NCBI RefSeq assembly: GCF_001644025.1
Contig: NZ_LUUK01000177.1
Span: 62,001 to 126,000, forward strand
Source: Methylomonas koyamae
GTDB taxonomy: Bacteria; Pseudomonadota; Gammaproteobacteria; Methylococcales; Methylomonadaceae
Reading direction: 5' to 3'
Length of the DNA stretch: 64,000 bases
Shown: piece after piece, positions 1 to 8,930 of the stretch
Position numbering within the stretch: the stretch's first letter is position 1
How the letters are laid out: every line of letters starts with the position of its first letter
Position numbers and translations under genes: made by a program
Notes under the pieces: generated by a model
Database searches by the model: none
What the model was told of the DNA's origin: nothing
The model's input: only the letters and a program-made list of their open reading frames with translations

Positions 1-57
1 AGAGCTGATTTATCATCAAAGTACTTGCTCGGTTCCATAGCAGTAAAACAAAGCGTT

Positions 58-1446
58 ATGGATTATTTTCCTCTTTTCTTAAAAGTTAAAGACCAAACGT
101 GTTTGGTGGTAGGCGCTGGCGAAATTGCGGCGCGAAAAATTGAATTACTGCTCCGGGCTGGAGCCAACATCGTCGTTGTTGCTATGGAAATTGGTAGCGC
201 GGTAGCCGCTATGCAACAGTCAAATCAAATCGTTATCCGTCAAAAAGCATTTACGCATGAGGATATCGACGGCATGGGACTCGTGGTTTCCGCTACCAAT
301 TGCCGCTCCACGAATGTAGAGATCTCCAAGTTGGCGAATCAGCGGAAAATCCCCGTTAATGTGGTTGATGATCCGGCGTTATGTTCCTTTATATTCCCGG
401 CCATTATTGATCGTTCGCCCCTACTTGTCGCCATATCCTCAAGTGGTGTATCGCCCGTATTAACGCGACTTTTACGGGCTAGGGTGGAAAGTGCCATTCC
501 GGCATCGTTTGGCCTGTTGGTGCAATTGGCTGAAAAATTCAAATTATTGGTCAAACAACGCATTCCACAACCGAGTCAGCGTAGAGTTTTCTGGGAAAAG
601 ATTTTACAAGGGCCTGTGGCTGAATTAGTTTTTGTAGGCAAGCAGAGCGAAGCGGAAGAACTGCTGCGGTCGCAGCTGCAGCAGCCTGACCCTACAGTAA
701 ATGAGGGTGAAGTGTATTTAATAGGTGCCGGTCCTGGCGACCCCGATTTATTAACGTTTAAAGCCTTGCGTCTGCTGCAGCAGGCAGACGTTATTGTTTA
801 TGACAGGCTGGTTTCTATAGAAGTGCTCGATATGGCCCGACGAGACGCCGAGAAAATCTATGTCGGCAAACAGAGGGATAACCATAGCCTACCGCAGGAG
901 TCGATTAATCAACTGTTAATTGATTTAGCCCTGGCCGGCAAACGGGTAGCCCGATTAAAGGGGGGCGATCCTTTTATCTTTGGTCGTGGGGGTGAAGAAA
1001 TCGAGTCCTTTATACAACTAGGGATCAGCTTTCAGGTTGTGCCTGGCATTACTGCAGCGGCAGGCTGTGCCAGCTATGCGGGCATTCCGCTGACCCATCG
1101 CGATCATGCTCAATCCTGCACATTTGTCACCGGCCACTTAAAAGACGGCAGTATCAATCTCGACTGGCAGCAATTATCTCGTCCCAATCAAACCATTGTG
1201 ATTTATATGGGACTGGCTGAATTGGCAACCATCTGCCGATCGCTGATCGAGTACGGTTGTCCGGCCAATCACCCCATTGCCGTCATTCAGGAAGGCACGA
1301 CCCGAAACCAGCGGGTTTTAACCGGAACAATAGCGGATATGCCCAGTCGTGTGGAACAGGCCGAGATGACGCCGCCGACGCTGATTATTATCGGTTCGGT
1401 AGTTACACTTCATCAACAATTGGACTGGTTTCAGCGTTCGGACTAA
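58..1446 (+). CDS. cysG: Siroheme synthase (precorrin-2 dehydrogenase / ferrochelatase / uroporphyrinogen-III C-methyltransferase)
   Basis: Trifunctional enzyme converting uroporphyrinogen III to siroheme, the cofactor of sulfite and nitrite reductases. The 462-residue protein has the full CysG layout. An N-terminal Rossmann fold carries the motif VVGAGEIAARK near residues 17-27 (NAD-dependent dehydrogenase and ferrochelatase half). A C-terminal SAM-dependent methyltransferase half opens with YLIGAGPGDPDLLTFKALRL near residue 220 and carries the conserved RLKGGDPFIFGRGGEE segment. Length matches the family (about 460). I chose ATG at 58 because family members start MDYFP; an in-frame TTG at 25 would add 11 unsupported residues. 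It is the only clearly chromosomal gene left of the mobile element, and its 3' end abuts the decayed transposase. Confidence 0.96.
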   Translation: MDYFPLFLKVKDQTCLVVGAGEIAARKIELLLRAGANIVVVAMEIGSAVAAMQQSNQIVIRQKAFTHEDIDGMGLVVSATNCRSTNVEISKLANQRKIPVNVVDDPALCSFIFPAIIDRSPLLVAISSSGVSPVLTRLLRARVESAIPASFGLLVQLAEKFKLLVKQRIPQPSQRRVFWEKILQGPVAELVFVGKQSEAEELLRSQLQQPDPTVNEGEVYLIGAGPGDPDLLTFKALRLLQQADVIVYDRLVSIEVLDMARRDAEKIYVGKQRDNHSLPQESINQLLIDLALAGKRVARLKGGDPFIFGRGGEEIESFIQLGISFQVVPGITAAAGCASYAGIPLTHRDHAQSCTFVTGHLKDGSINLDWQQLSRPNQTIVIYMGLAELATICRSLIEYGCPANHPIAVIQEGTTRNQRVLTGTIADMPSRVEQAEMTPPTLIIIGSVVTLHQQLDWFQRSD

Positions 1447-1449
1447 TTC

Positions 1450-2500
1450 ACAAGTGGAGGTTAGCATTACCCGAAACTGAGGCTTTTTGGTAAACAGTCT
1501 CATTAGGATTAGTTCTGTGGCACAATAAAAAATTATTAAAACGAGCCAATCAACAGACGATAGCGGGTTTATGTTCAAGAACTGACGAAAATCAACCTCG
1601 GAGGCGGTGGAGCGGATTTGCATCCAGGTTCCCAGGGCGGTTCGCGATTGTTGCCAGAGATTGGAAATCCCCCACGAGCGTTTCAGATTGTGGAACAAGG
1701 GTTCTATCCACCAGCGACGGGCGTAAAACTCGACCATCGCTTCGATCTGACAGTTCGGTTTCAGTCACCAACAACAGGCGCGGCTTTGCCCAGGATTGTT
1801 TTTTGTCGTCGTAAAACTCGCACCAGCCGGCCCGCACCTGTGCTCCTTTCAGGAAGCGGGCCAAGGCTAGCGCCGAACGTATTCGCAGTTTTTGCCGTTT
1901 GCCATAGATGGTCAGCGACAACTCAATCGCCGGCAAGGTGGTGATCGCCTCCGCCGTCAGGCGTTGGCCATACTTCCGCGGTCGGCCACGACCAGACCTG
2001 CCGGACATGTCGGGCGGCAAAAACAAGGCGGGATCGATGCGGGCTTGGGTAATGACCTGGATGCCACGGCTGAGCAACGGCAAAACCAAACGACCGCGCA
2101 TGAACTATGAGTCGCATAACAACCGTGTCGGCACCGTCAGTGTTGGTGCCAAGACCCGCAGCAAGGCTAATGCGAGGGGCAGCTTGTTACGACTGCCGGT
2201 GTCTGACACCAAACGCGAAAAAATCTGCAGCACCAACTTAGCCTTGTTGTGACCCAAGACGCTGACGCTAAGCGTCACCCAACATTGTGCCTGCACGAAA
2301 TCAGGGCGACTGGTTTTGTGCGCATGATCGTGGCGCACCGCCAGTGTATCGTCGATCACCAAGTTCAGGGTTTGCACCGGCAACACTAGGCAGGCGCGCA
2401 GCAATCTGATGAAGTTCGCCCGCGAACGCGGCGGCACGACGGGAAGCAAGGCGGAAATCCATTGGGACAGAAAATGGCTACTACGCAGAGAAAAGGACAT
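1450..2500 (-). pseudogene. Decayed IS4-type DDE transposase
   Basis: Remnant of a DDE transposase split into three pieces. The first piece starts MSFSLRSS at 2500 and contains the first acidic motif (VIDDT). It ends at an in-frame amber codon at 2105-2107, exactly where the family has Trp after the second acidic motif (LCDS, then FMRGRLV). The reading frame resumes in the same frame to about 1750, then shifts. The last piece carries YARRWWIEPLFHNLKRSWG, matching the Y-R-E-K signature of IS4-type enzymes. The final frame runs into the cysG coding region, so the true 3' end is lost; the left limit given is approximate. I could not identify terminal inverted repeats with confidence. A dead copy; exact IS subgroup not assigned. 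Confidence 0.8.
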
Positions 2501-2532
2501 GAAGCGAACCCGGAGCAAATAAATGCTCCATG

Positions 2533-2576
2533 GGCCGCCACTCGACAGTCTATCAATGGGTCGTCGAGTGGCGGCC
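2533..2576. repeat. 14-bp perfect inverted repeat
   Basis: Arms GGCCGCCACTCGAC (2533-2546) and its exact reverse complement (2563-2576) are separated by 16 bases. It lies just upstream of the dead transposase and beside the presumed left edge of the element. It has no T-run, so it is not a typical terminator. It could be an IS end, a protein-binding palindrome or a scar. Confidence 0.6.
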
Positions 2577-2633
2577 GCGCGGGTTAGGTACTATATTAAC
2601 TACTTTTTTACGCTACGTGAAAAAGCCATGCAC

Positions 2634-2666
2634 AAAAAAGCCGCCGACCCTAATGGATCTGGCGGC
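2634..2666 (-). terminator. Rho-independent terminator
   Basis: Read on the minus strand: a GC stem GCCGCC / GGCGGC with a 15-base loop followed directly by TTTTTT. It lies about 120 bases downstream of the stop of the frameshifted GHKL gene and would end transcription of the minus-strand maintenance cluster. Confidence 0.75.
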
Positions 2667-2740
2667 TGAATGTCTAAAGTTGATTTTTCACTATACATGA
2701 ATGGAGCTTTAATTTGATTTCATTTGCGGTGATGAAGGAG

Positions 2741-2768
2741 AGCGCATTATTCGGCTGGATAATGCGCT
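2741..2768. repeat. 10-bp perfect inverted repeat
   Basis: AGCGCATTAT (2741-2750) and ATAATGCGCT (2759-2768) flank an 8-base spacer, immediately after the stop of the GHKL gene. A hairpin in the minus-strand transcript is possible but lacks a U-run; it may act together with the terminator at 2634-2666 to protect the 3' end. Confidence 0.5.
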
Positions 2769-2786
2769 AATATAAAAGTGACTTAG

Positions 2787-4435
2787 CTACCTATCAGTTG
2801 CAGGTGTTTGTGCTTGAACGGATTGAGCCGCTGGATACGCCATTACCGAAGCCAGTTTACCTTGCTGATCCAACTCCACCACGAATGCTTTACCGTACAG
2901 TGCAGGACAGCCGCAAAAATCCGGTAACAAGCGTTGCATGGCATTGGCCGGATCGCTGGCGGTATTGGCCACCACAAAGGCGATGAAGGCATCCGAATCG
3001 CTTTCAAAGGTCGATTCCTGAAATTCATCGTATTCGCTTCTGAAGCTGGCCATTTGTTGCAACACCTGATCCGAGCAATCGCCCTTGGGCACAATGATGT
3101 CATCAGCGTTTTCCTGGCCTTGGTAGCAAGCTTCATCTGTGATTTCAACAAGATCCTGTCCAAGCCGGATTCGGTAAGCCTCGCAAAAACGCACGTAGAC
3201 CCAACACCAATCACCTTGGAATTGAGCCTGATGGCTTTCATTGACCGTTTCTATTACCAGTTCTTCATCATTGAGATGCCGAACCAGTGAATGAAGCCAA
3301 TGGTCTTCATCCAACGTACCGTGGTAGAGCAAATAATCCCGACTCCAGGCAAACATAAAACGCGCAGCGCCGTCTTGCTTGATGTCATCATCAATCGAGA
3401 CGATACCGCGAGCCGCTATGTCTGCACGAGTCATGGCTTTTTCCGGTCGCTGCTCAAAGCTACCAAAAACTTCGGTATCGCAAACTGGATAAGCAATGAT
3501 TTCGCGCAAGGCTTCTGGCGGTACTACTGGCACATCGTTGAGTAGCTTCAACAGCTCCCAATGCCGCAGTATTTCATAAAAACCTACGAAATCTTCCGCA
3601 GACTGAGTGGCTTTCATCTGGATAAGCCGCTGTTCGATGGTTTGCGCCAGAACGGCTTTAACCAGTTTGATGACATCTGCTTCATCCACCAATTTGTCAC
3701 GATCCGGCAAGCGGGCGTGAAAACGAGAAGAGTCCAGATGAATAATATGGCGATGCGATGTGTAGCTATGCGAAGAATAAATGGGCAAACCTTGCAGATA
3801 AATATCGAACTCATATTGCGCCCCATTGGGTTGGTCCATACCATGCAGATAGATTGCGCCAATCTCGGTTTCCACAAAGGTCAATCCGCAATCCAGCGCG
3901 CATGAGCGTTCAAGTAATTGATCGTTGAACAGCACTGGAATGGGGAAACCGAGTACCAAACGCTTTAGAGTCGTGGTAATTTGCCTCATGTCCATATCCA
4001 CATCCTGCAAGGTAGTGTGATGCCGTTCCAATCTTGGACTGGTGTGATCGTCACCGGCTTAAATGCCAAAATGTGGTCGGTTTCGACGTCAATCGAGCCA
4101 CTTTTACTAATGACGCTGATTTTCCGACAGGCAAACAGTGCCGATAAAAATCCGATTCCAAACGGATGGTCATGGGCAACCACGTCTGCATCCCAACCGG
4201 ATTCGGCGACTGTCAGTAGTGTTGCAATCGAGTCGATGCCGCAGCCATCATCCAAAACCTGTAGCGTTTTGGTTTCAGAACAATAGTTAATCACCACCAT
4301 GGCGGCATGGGCCCGGCGAGCATTTTGGATGAGCTCGCCGAGCACCGTGGTTTTGTTGGTGAAACTGAAGCGTAGACTTTTGACCAAGTTGGCTTGGTTC
4401 ACTTTCATCGCGACTTCGTTAGTTTGTGTTTTCAT
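2787..4435 (-). pseudogene. GHKL/Hsp90-like ATPase, frameshifted
   Basis: Two overlapping pieces of what should be one protein of about 550 residues. The 5' piece (4435 down to 3986, 149 aa) holds the N-terminal GHKL nucleotide-binding motifs: ELIQNARRAHA (E and N of the N box), DDGCGID (G1 box) and HPFGIGFLS (G2 box). The 3' piece continues in another frame and runs to 2787. The switch lies near 4000, where the text after NGITL should continue as QDVDMDMRQ in the other frame; a single missing base would explain it. Either a real mutation or an assembly error. The C-terminal part matches no family I recognise. It is the last gene of the minus-strand maintenance cluster and is preceded by one of the structured leaders. 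Confidence 0.75.
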
Positions 4436-4460
4436 GTGTTATATCCGGGTATAAAAAAAG

Positions 4461-4523
4461 CCCCGAGAACATGAAACAGACTACCCCCTTGGGGAGAACT
4501 GTTCATCTCCCCAAGGCGGGTGA
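4461..4523 (-). ncRNA. Structured leader, copy 1 (before the GHKL gene)
   Basis: On the minus strand: a short CCC-loop-GGGG hairpin whose GGGG can instead open a longer stem (GGGGAG... pairing near CTCGGGG, with TGAACAG / CTGTT-T-CA inside) around an inner CTCCCC-AA-GGGGG hairpin. Same architecture as eleven other copies in this cluster. The candidate is an mRNA leader element. Confidence 0.6.
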
Positions 4524-4577
4524 TACTGGGTTGACCAGTGATTATGTAAGCGTATTGCTTGAGGTTTTGTGCCCTGG

Positions 4578-6341
4578 CTATGAAGCTAAGGCCAAATTAC
4601 TGTCAGGCAGACCATCCCAGTCCAATTGTCGGACACAGCCTTGATCGTTATCCAACAAGCTGTCGGGATCGATGCCTCGGCTGGCCAACACGCTGCTCAT
4701 CGCCTGGGTTAACAGACGCTGGCCTTGTTCCCGTTCCGACGCGCCGCCGTGGTTGATGGCCCAATAGGGATTGAAACGGTAATTCCGACCCTCCAGTTTG
4801 GATTGCTTTTTCACTTCGGCATGAAACGCCTTATCGAAGCGTTCCGCTTGTTCGAACTGCTGCCAGAAACCTTGTCCGGCTTGCGTATCCACAGGCGGCA
4901 ACCAGCGGCGCTGGCGACCGACCCAACGGTTCATCCGATCGATCAAGATTTTGCTTTTCGGAAAAAAGTGGATGGTGCCAACGCCCGGATAATAGCGAAC
5001 GTCAAAATAACTTCCACCGATCCGTTGCCCGACCCGAAGCGCGTGAAAATGCTGCCGAAACACCGACACCAAACTGACCTTGGCTTCGGTCTTACCATCG
5101 AGCAAGGCAAACACCTTGTCGAAGTCGGCCAGCAGCCGTTCCGACTCCCAGTTCAAACCGTTTTGGTAAGAGCTGACACCATGGCCCGGCAGAATGAAGC
5201 GCGTGGTCTTGATCCGCATACCCAACGTGCGATGTTTATCATTGGATTTCCAGCCCATGTAAAACACCGCGTTATCGCTGTAATAGCGGGTGATCAAATC
5301 AAACACATCGCACACCATGCTCAGTTGAATTTCACCTTGCTGATCGATGATGCCCTGCAAAAAGCCGTAGATATTCGGCACGGTAAATTCCAAGGACTTG
5401 ACCGTTTCAAAATCCGACTCCAAGCGTTTCTGCGCCGTCGTTGACAAGCGCGACGTCACCTGCGTAGAGCGTAAAATGCTGGCCCAGGCCCGATTCTTCA
5501 GATCGTGATAGCGTTTGAACAGCATCCGCTTGACCGCATCCGATGACGAGTCGTCTTCACTGCCGATACCTCCACCGCTTAGTTCGCCGAGCGTTTTACC
5601 CAGCATGGACCGATAGCGGCTGGCACGGGCTTCACTGACCACGCCCTGTCGCGCTGCTTCGACCGCTGCATTGAACATCAACACCGCGTTATCGATGAAG
5701 GCATTCGGCAAGGCCAACTCATGTGGCAGTTGAAACTCGCCCACTAAATCGTCGGCCTCCCGCCTATCCTGGCGCAAATCGTCCAGAATATTGCCGAGGA
5801 TGTCCTGTTCGAACGTCGAAGTTTTTTTCAACCAGACCAGGGCCACGTCGACCGGCGTTTTGCGTTCGGCATCCTCGCCGGCGAACATTTCTTGCAGAAA
5901 CTCGACCTCGCCGTGCTGCTCGATCAACCGTAATAACAACTGGCGTTCTTTCGAAAACGGATTGCGCACGGTTTCGGCATTGAGAATGGCGACGATTTCA
6001 CCGTCGAATAAAATCTCCCAAGCCTTCAACACGTGTTTGGCGCCTTCGGCAAACGGCGGATTCATGATGATGTGCGAATAGACACTGCCGCTTTGAAACT
6101 GCAGAAAATCCATCCCCACCACCGCGTAGCCTTCATCGCGCAGAACCGCATGTTTGCGGATATCGATTTCAATGCAATCGATCGGCAAACGTTTACCGTA
6201 CTGGTATGGCCCTGGACGAAGCAAATGTCCTTCGCCTGCTGAAGGCTCTAATACCCGAGCGAATTGCTGGTTCTTGAACATCGCCCAAGCTTTACGGCTC
6301 AATGCTTCTGGCGTGGGGTAATATTGATAAGGGTCTGTCAT
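4578..6341 (-). CDS. DUF4942-type protein with DNA-methyltransferase-like N-terminal domain
   Basis: 587 residues from ATG 6341 (TGGAG ribosome site just upstream; an in-frame TTG at 6353 is not needed). The N-terminal 170 residues form a class I SAM-dependent methyltransferase fold: SAM-binding motif EPSAGEGHLL (about 32-41), an acidic IEID motif near 57, and the catalytic motif NPPF (94-97) typical of N6-adenine or exocyclic-amino DNA methylases. The long C-terminal half resembles the DUF4942 region common on conjugative elements. No restriction partner is adjacent, so an orphan methylase with an anti-restriction or regulatory role is an inference. It has its own structured leader (6357-6410). 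Confidence 0.8.
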   Translation of the reverse strand: MTDPYQYYPTPEALSRKAWAMFKNQQFARVLEPSAGEGHLLRPGPYQYGKRLPIDCIEIDIRKHAVLRDEGYAVVGMDFLQFQSGSVYSHIIMNPPFAEGAKHVLKAWEILFDGEIVAILNAETVRNPFSKERQLLLRLIEQHGEVEFLQEMFAGEDAERKTPVDVALVWLKKTSTFEQDILGNILDDLRQDRREADDLVGEFQLPHELALPNAFIDNAVLMFNAAVEAARQGVVSEARASRYRSMLGKTLGELSGGGIGSEDDSSSDAVKRMLFKRYHDLKNRAWASILRSTQVTSRLSTTAQKRLESDFETVKSLEFTVPNIYGFLQGIIDQQGEIQLSMVCDVFDLITRYYSDNAVFYMGWKSNDKHRTLGMRIKTTRFILPGHGVSSYQNGLNWESERLLADFDKVFALLDGKTEAKVSLVSVFRQHFHALRVGQRIGGSYFDVRYYPGVGTIHFFPKSKILIDRMNRWVGRQRRWLPPVDTQAGQGFWQQFEQAERFDKAFHAEVKKQSKLEGRNYRFNPYWAINHGGASEREQGQRLLTQAMSSVLASRGIDPDSLLDNDQGCVRQLDWDGLPDSNLALAS

Positions 6342-6356
6342 GGTGTACTCCAAAGA

Positions 6357-6410
6357 ATCCCCTGACGACCGATTTATCCCTGGCGGGATAGAATCATCCC
6401 GCAGGGGTAA
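6357..6410 (-). ncRNA. Structured leader, copy 2 (before the DUF4942 gene)
   Basis: Minus strand: ACCCC-TGC-GGG hairpin, then GGGATGATT pairing with the distal AATCGGTCGTC (some G-U pairs) around TATCCC-GCCA-GGGATA. The GGG is shared by both alternatives. It lies 16 bases upstream of the ATG and ends just before the ribosome site. Confidence 0.65.
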
Positions 6411-6455
6411 AATAAAAAATCTCGGTTTAACCGAGTGTCGAAATCAAACGGCGCC

Positions 6456-6953
6456 TCAGATCAACGCAAATCGTTTGCCTTGAATGAAGTCCTGATACTG
6501 CCGGGCTTCGGTTTTTACTTTGAACCGGGCATGCACGACACCGTCGATCCAGATTTCCCAAGGCAAGCGGTTAAGCTCGCCTTTCACCAGTTCTACTGTG
6601 CCAACCCGAAAATCATCGTGTTGGTAAAGTACCTGGCGGGGACTGTCTACACGAACGATGCAGTGATCCAGTAATGCCGGACCGCCGATGTCACCGGGTT
6701 CGATCAATAGCGGCACTTTGATGGTGCCAGTTGACCTACCAATCCAGCCAATGACATCGTGCTCATCAAGCCAGGACTGACCGGTGATTGGATCGCCGTA
6801 ATACAACCGGATTTTGCGTTGGCTATGGCAAAGTTGTTCCAACAGCTCGACTACTGGTTTCGGTGTATCTGCGTGATAACAGGTGCCCGACGGCAAACGC
6901 TGATATTGGATGCGATGACCCGTGCCGAAAGTGTGCTCAAAGATTTGTGTCAT
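6456..6953 (-). CDS. Hypothetical protein of the conjugative-element maintenance cluster
   Basis: 165 residues, starts MTQIFEHTFG at ATG 6953. I do not recognise a family. The sequence is soluble, without signal peptide or membrane segments, and rich in beta-prone stretches (for example IKVPLLIEPGDIGG and FRVGTVELVKGEL). It sits in the co-directional minus-strand cluster between the DUF4942 gene and a zinc-ribbon protein and has its own structured leader (6975-7023), which supports its being a real gene. Small accessory proteins of unknown role occupy this side of SXT- and IncA/C-type maintenance clusters. Function unknown. Confidence 0.7.
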   Translation of the reverse strand: MTQIFEHTFGTGHRIQYQRLPSGTCYHADTPKPVVELLEQLCHSQRKIRLYYGDPITGQSWLDEHDVIGWIGRSTGTIKVPLLIEPGDIGGPALLDHCIVRVDSPRQVLYQHDDFRVGTVELVKGELNRLPWEIWIDGVVHARFKVKTEARQYQDFIQGKRFALI

Positions 6954-6974
6954 GATGTTGTCCTCAAAAAAAAC

Positions 6975-7023
6975 GGAAACATCACGAATCCCCAGTGGGA
7001 ATAGGACATTCCCGTTTTGGTGG
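6975..7023 (-). ncRNA. Structured leader, copy 3
   Basis: Most divergent copy. Minus strand: CCACC-AAAA-CGGG start, then GGGAATGTC pairing with GATGTTTCC around ATTCCC-ACT-GGGGAT. Located about 20 bases upstream of the ATG at 6953. Confidence 0.55.
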
Positions 7024-7100
7024 ATAAAATTGAGCGCCGCATCGAATGACTTGGCTAACTCAGGCTTTTACGAAATGCGCGTCTGAACAACGCGCGCTAT

Positions 7101-7763
7101 TTAGGATTTGTTTTCCAGGGCTGTTTTTCCCAAGGCTTGCAATGCCACAGGAATCAACGGATCCAGATTTTCCCAGTCGACACTACCGCCGTTGGCTTTG
7201 CCTTGTTGATAGGCTTCAACCAATCCCCGGCAAACCCGCATGGCCGCTTGCTCTTTCTTCAATTGCCGTACCGAATGATCCGGTTCCGGCCATTGTTCAA
7301 CTGCAACGCATTCCCAGAGCAGGCTTTCGTCGCCTGATTCATGGTATTCATCGGACAATAACGGCATGGCGACAGTGTCATCCCAAATAGTGGCATCGTT
7401 GAATGCCTGTTCGGCAATTTGTTGTGCCGCTTCGGGACTATCCGCTGTTATGCCTACCGAAACGCGATGGACATAATCAATTTCATACGAAACAACAAAG
7501 AGTCGATTCATGCCTTTCGCCGGTACCTTGGCTAAGGAGGGGGCTTCGACCGGCGAGCCGGTTTCCGCCGATCCACAATCGATCAATGAGCTTTCATAAG
7601 GCTCGATCTCCTTGTTGCAGTGCGGGCAGCGATCGTTACAGGCGCAATCCCATTCATCCTCCCATTCGGTTTGGCAGTAGGGACAACGGTAATGATTCAG
7701 ATAGCGAACCGTGCTGGTTTCCGCCTGGATTGCGCTAACGTTTGGCTGAGTGATTAATGTCAT
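7101..7763 (-). CDS. Zinc-ribbon hypothetical protein
   Basis: About 220 residues. Near the N terminus are paired cysteines, RCPYCQTEWE and DRCPHCNKEIE, with two more in CACND, forming a likely treble or double zinc ribbon (about residues 25-55). The middle part (SYEIDYVHRVSVGITADSPE) resembles the beta-strand repeats seen in small element-encoded proteins. I chose ATG 7763 because the GGAGG ribosome site lies 8 bases upstream of it; ATG 7769 would be only 2 bases away. It is preceded by a structured leader. Probably a nucleic-acid- or protein-binding accessory; precise role unknown. Confidence 0.72.
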   Translation of the reverse strand: MTLITQPNVSAIQAETSTVRYLNHYRCPYCQTEWEDEWDCACNDRCPHCNKEIEPYESSLIDCGSAETGSPVEAPSLAKVPAKGMNRLFVVSYEIDYVHRVSVGITADSPEAAQQIAEQAFNDATIWDDTVAMPLLSDEYHESGDESLLWECVAVEQWPEPDHSVRQLKKEQAAMRVCRGLVEAYQQGKANGGSVDWENLDPLIPVALQALGKTALENKS

Positions 7764-7786
7764 GGTCATTTCCTCCAAAAAATCGC

Positions 7787-7825
7787 AGGAACGACCACCC
7801 GGCAGGATGGGGTTCCCGCAGGGTT
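7787..7825 (-). ncRNA. Structured leader, copy 4
   Basis: Minus strand: ACCC-TGC-GGG hairpin competing with GGAAC / GTTCC outer stem that encloses CCA-T-CC-TGCC-GG-G-TGG. It lies 24 bases before the ATG at 7763. Confidence 0.68.
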
Positions 7826-7929
7826 AAAATCGCTGGTCAAAGCCAAAAATTGGCCCATGCAGCGGGGTTGAATTCACACAAAAATCGGTATATTGTGGCT
7901 AAAACTCATTAAAAAGCAGAGAAATAGCC

Positions 7930-8304
7930 ATGTTTGACGATATTTTGCGCATTTTTGATTTCCTCAGTCCAAAGCAGACTGAGAGCACGCAACCAGTACG
8001 AAAATCGATGGCAATACCACTCGATCCCAGACTGAATGCGTTAAATCTTTGCAAAACCATTTTGACCAAGTTGGATGCCGCGGAAGCCGATGTTTTGCAA
8101 AACATCAACGATCCGAAGCGAGCCTGGGAGTTGTTGAGCAACATCCGACAATTGCGACGGGAAACCTTTGAGGATATCCAATCGCTGTTGCCGGAGGGCT
8201 TTCGTTTCGACGAACCCAAGGTTGACTTGGCTAAGCCGGTACGCACCGTGATGACGCAAAACGGCGCGACGCTTGCGGTATTCAATGGCGGACAGACTCA
8301 CTGA
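7930..8304 (+). CDS. Small hypothetical protein, lone plus-strand gene of the cluster
   Basis: 124 residues from ATG 7930 (MFDDILRIFDF). The protein is mostly alpha-helical with charged patches (for example LCKTILTKLDAAEADVLQNI). No family recognised. It is the only gene in the maintenance cluster read rightwards and it converges with the membrane-anchored protein gene, the two 3' ends overlapping by 23 bases. The reverse frames over the same DNA give ORFs of similar length but poorer composition, so I favour the plus strand. Function unknown; moderate certainty that it is expressed. Confidence 0.55.
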   Translation: MFDDILRIFDFLSPKQTESTQPVRKSMAIPLDPRLNALNLCKTILTKLDAAEADVLQNINDPKRAWELLSNIRQLRRETFEDIQSLLPEGFRFDEPKVDLAKPVRTVMTQNGATLAVFNGGQTH

Positions 8305-8815
8305 CCGGCACCGATAAACCATTTCCTTTCAGAGCAGCCCGTAGTTGGGAGACCTGATGCGGAATTTTTTGGGTTGCTGCGTCAGTGACCGCAACCGACT
8401 GCTTTTTCGAGCGCCGAGGCTTTTTCATCTCGGGCTCGGGACTGTCGATCACTGGTTTGATCTTCAATAATTCCCGTTCCAGCTTAGCGATTTGAATATT
8501 CGCCTCATAGATCTCGATGGTTTTTAACTTAGCCTGTAATTGCGCTTCCAGTCGAACAGCCTCACGATTGACACCGTGATTGCGCGTCTGAATTTCCTGG
8601 CGCACCGAATCTGACATCGCCAACCAATCCACTTCATGACGGAACTGGGGCAAGATCACCGGTAATCGGTTTCGGGCTAGGCGCTTTGCACGATGGCTGT
8701 GAAACGTTTGAGACGCATGTTTCAATGCGCCCAGCAGTTGCAAAGCTGTTGCCCAAATCACCCGCAAGGCGAGGATAAACATAGCCAGTAGGATGATGCC
8801 GAAAATAAAGTTCAT
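8282..8815 (-). CDS. Membrane-anchored coiled-coil hypothetical protein
   Basis: 177 residues from ATG 8815. One N-terminal transmembrane helix (FIFGIILLAMFILALRVI, about residues 3-20) is followed by a basic cytoplasmic region (HSHRAKRLARNRLP) and a long predicted coiled coil (REAVRLEAQLQAKLKTIEIY, on to ERELLKI). The tail is Lys/Arg rich (KKPRRSKKQ). The shape suggests an inner-membrane anchor for a nucleoprotein or transfer component, but no family is recognised. The leader is unusually long (about 350 bases to the preceding gene) and contains both structured repeat types. Confidence 0.65.
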   Translation of the reverse strand: MNFIFGIILLAMFILALRVIWATALQLLGALKHASQTFHSHRAKRLARNRLPVILPQFRHEVDWLAMSDSVRQEIQTRNHGVNREAVRLEAQLQAKLKTIEIYEANIQIAKLERELLKIKPVIDSPEPEMKKPRRSKKQSVAVTDAATQKIPHQVSQLRAALKGNGLSVPVSESVRH

Positions 8816-8844
8816 TGAAGTTCCCCTTTGAAAATTTAAGAAAA

Positions 8845-8896
8845 CACTTCGAATGAACAGCGCCCAGTCGGGCGATGGTCGCCCGAAGTGGGATGA
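8845..8896 (-). ncRNA. Structured leader, copy 5
   Basis: Minus strand: CCCACTTC-GGGCG, with outer pairing CACTTCG / CGAAGTG (7 bp) enclosing TCGCCCGACTGGGCG. It follows directly downstream of the second repeat type (8931-9010). Confidence 0.6.
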
Positions 8897-8930
8897 ATTG
8901 CAGACAATTTGCCAGGGCAAACTGCGATTA

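Noticed and set aside
25-57. TTG start of cysG at 25
   Set aside because: CysG proteins begin near MDYFP; ATG 58 fits, and the extra 11 residues have no counterpart.
4725-5444. 239-residue ORF on the plus strand
   Set aside because: It lies wholly antisense inside the DUF4942 gene, which has clear methylase motifs; this is a codon-shadow ORF.
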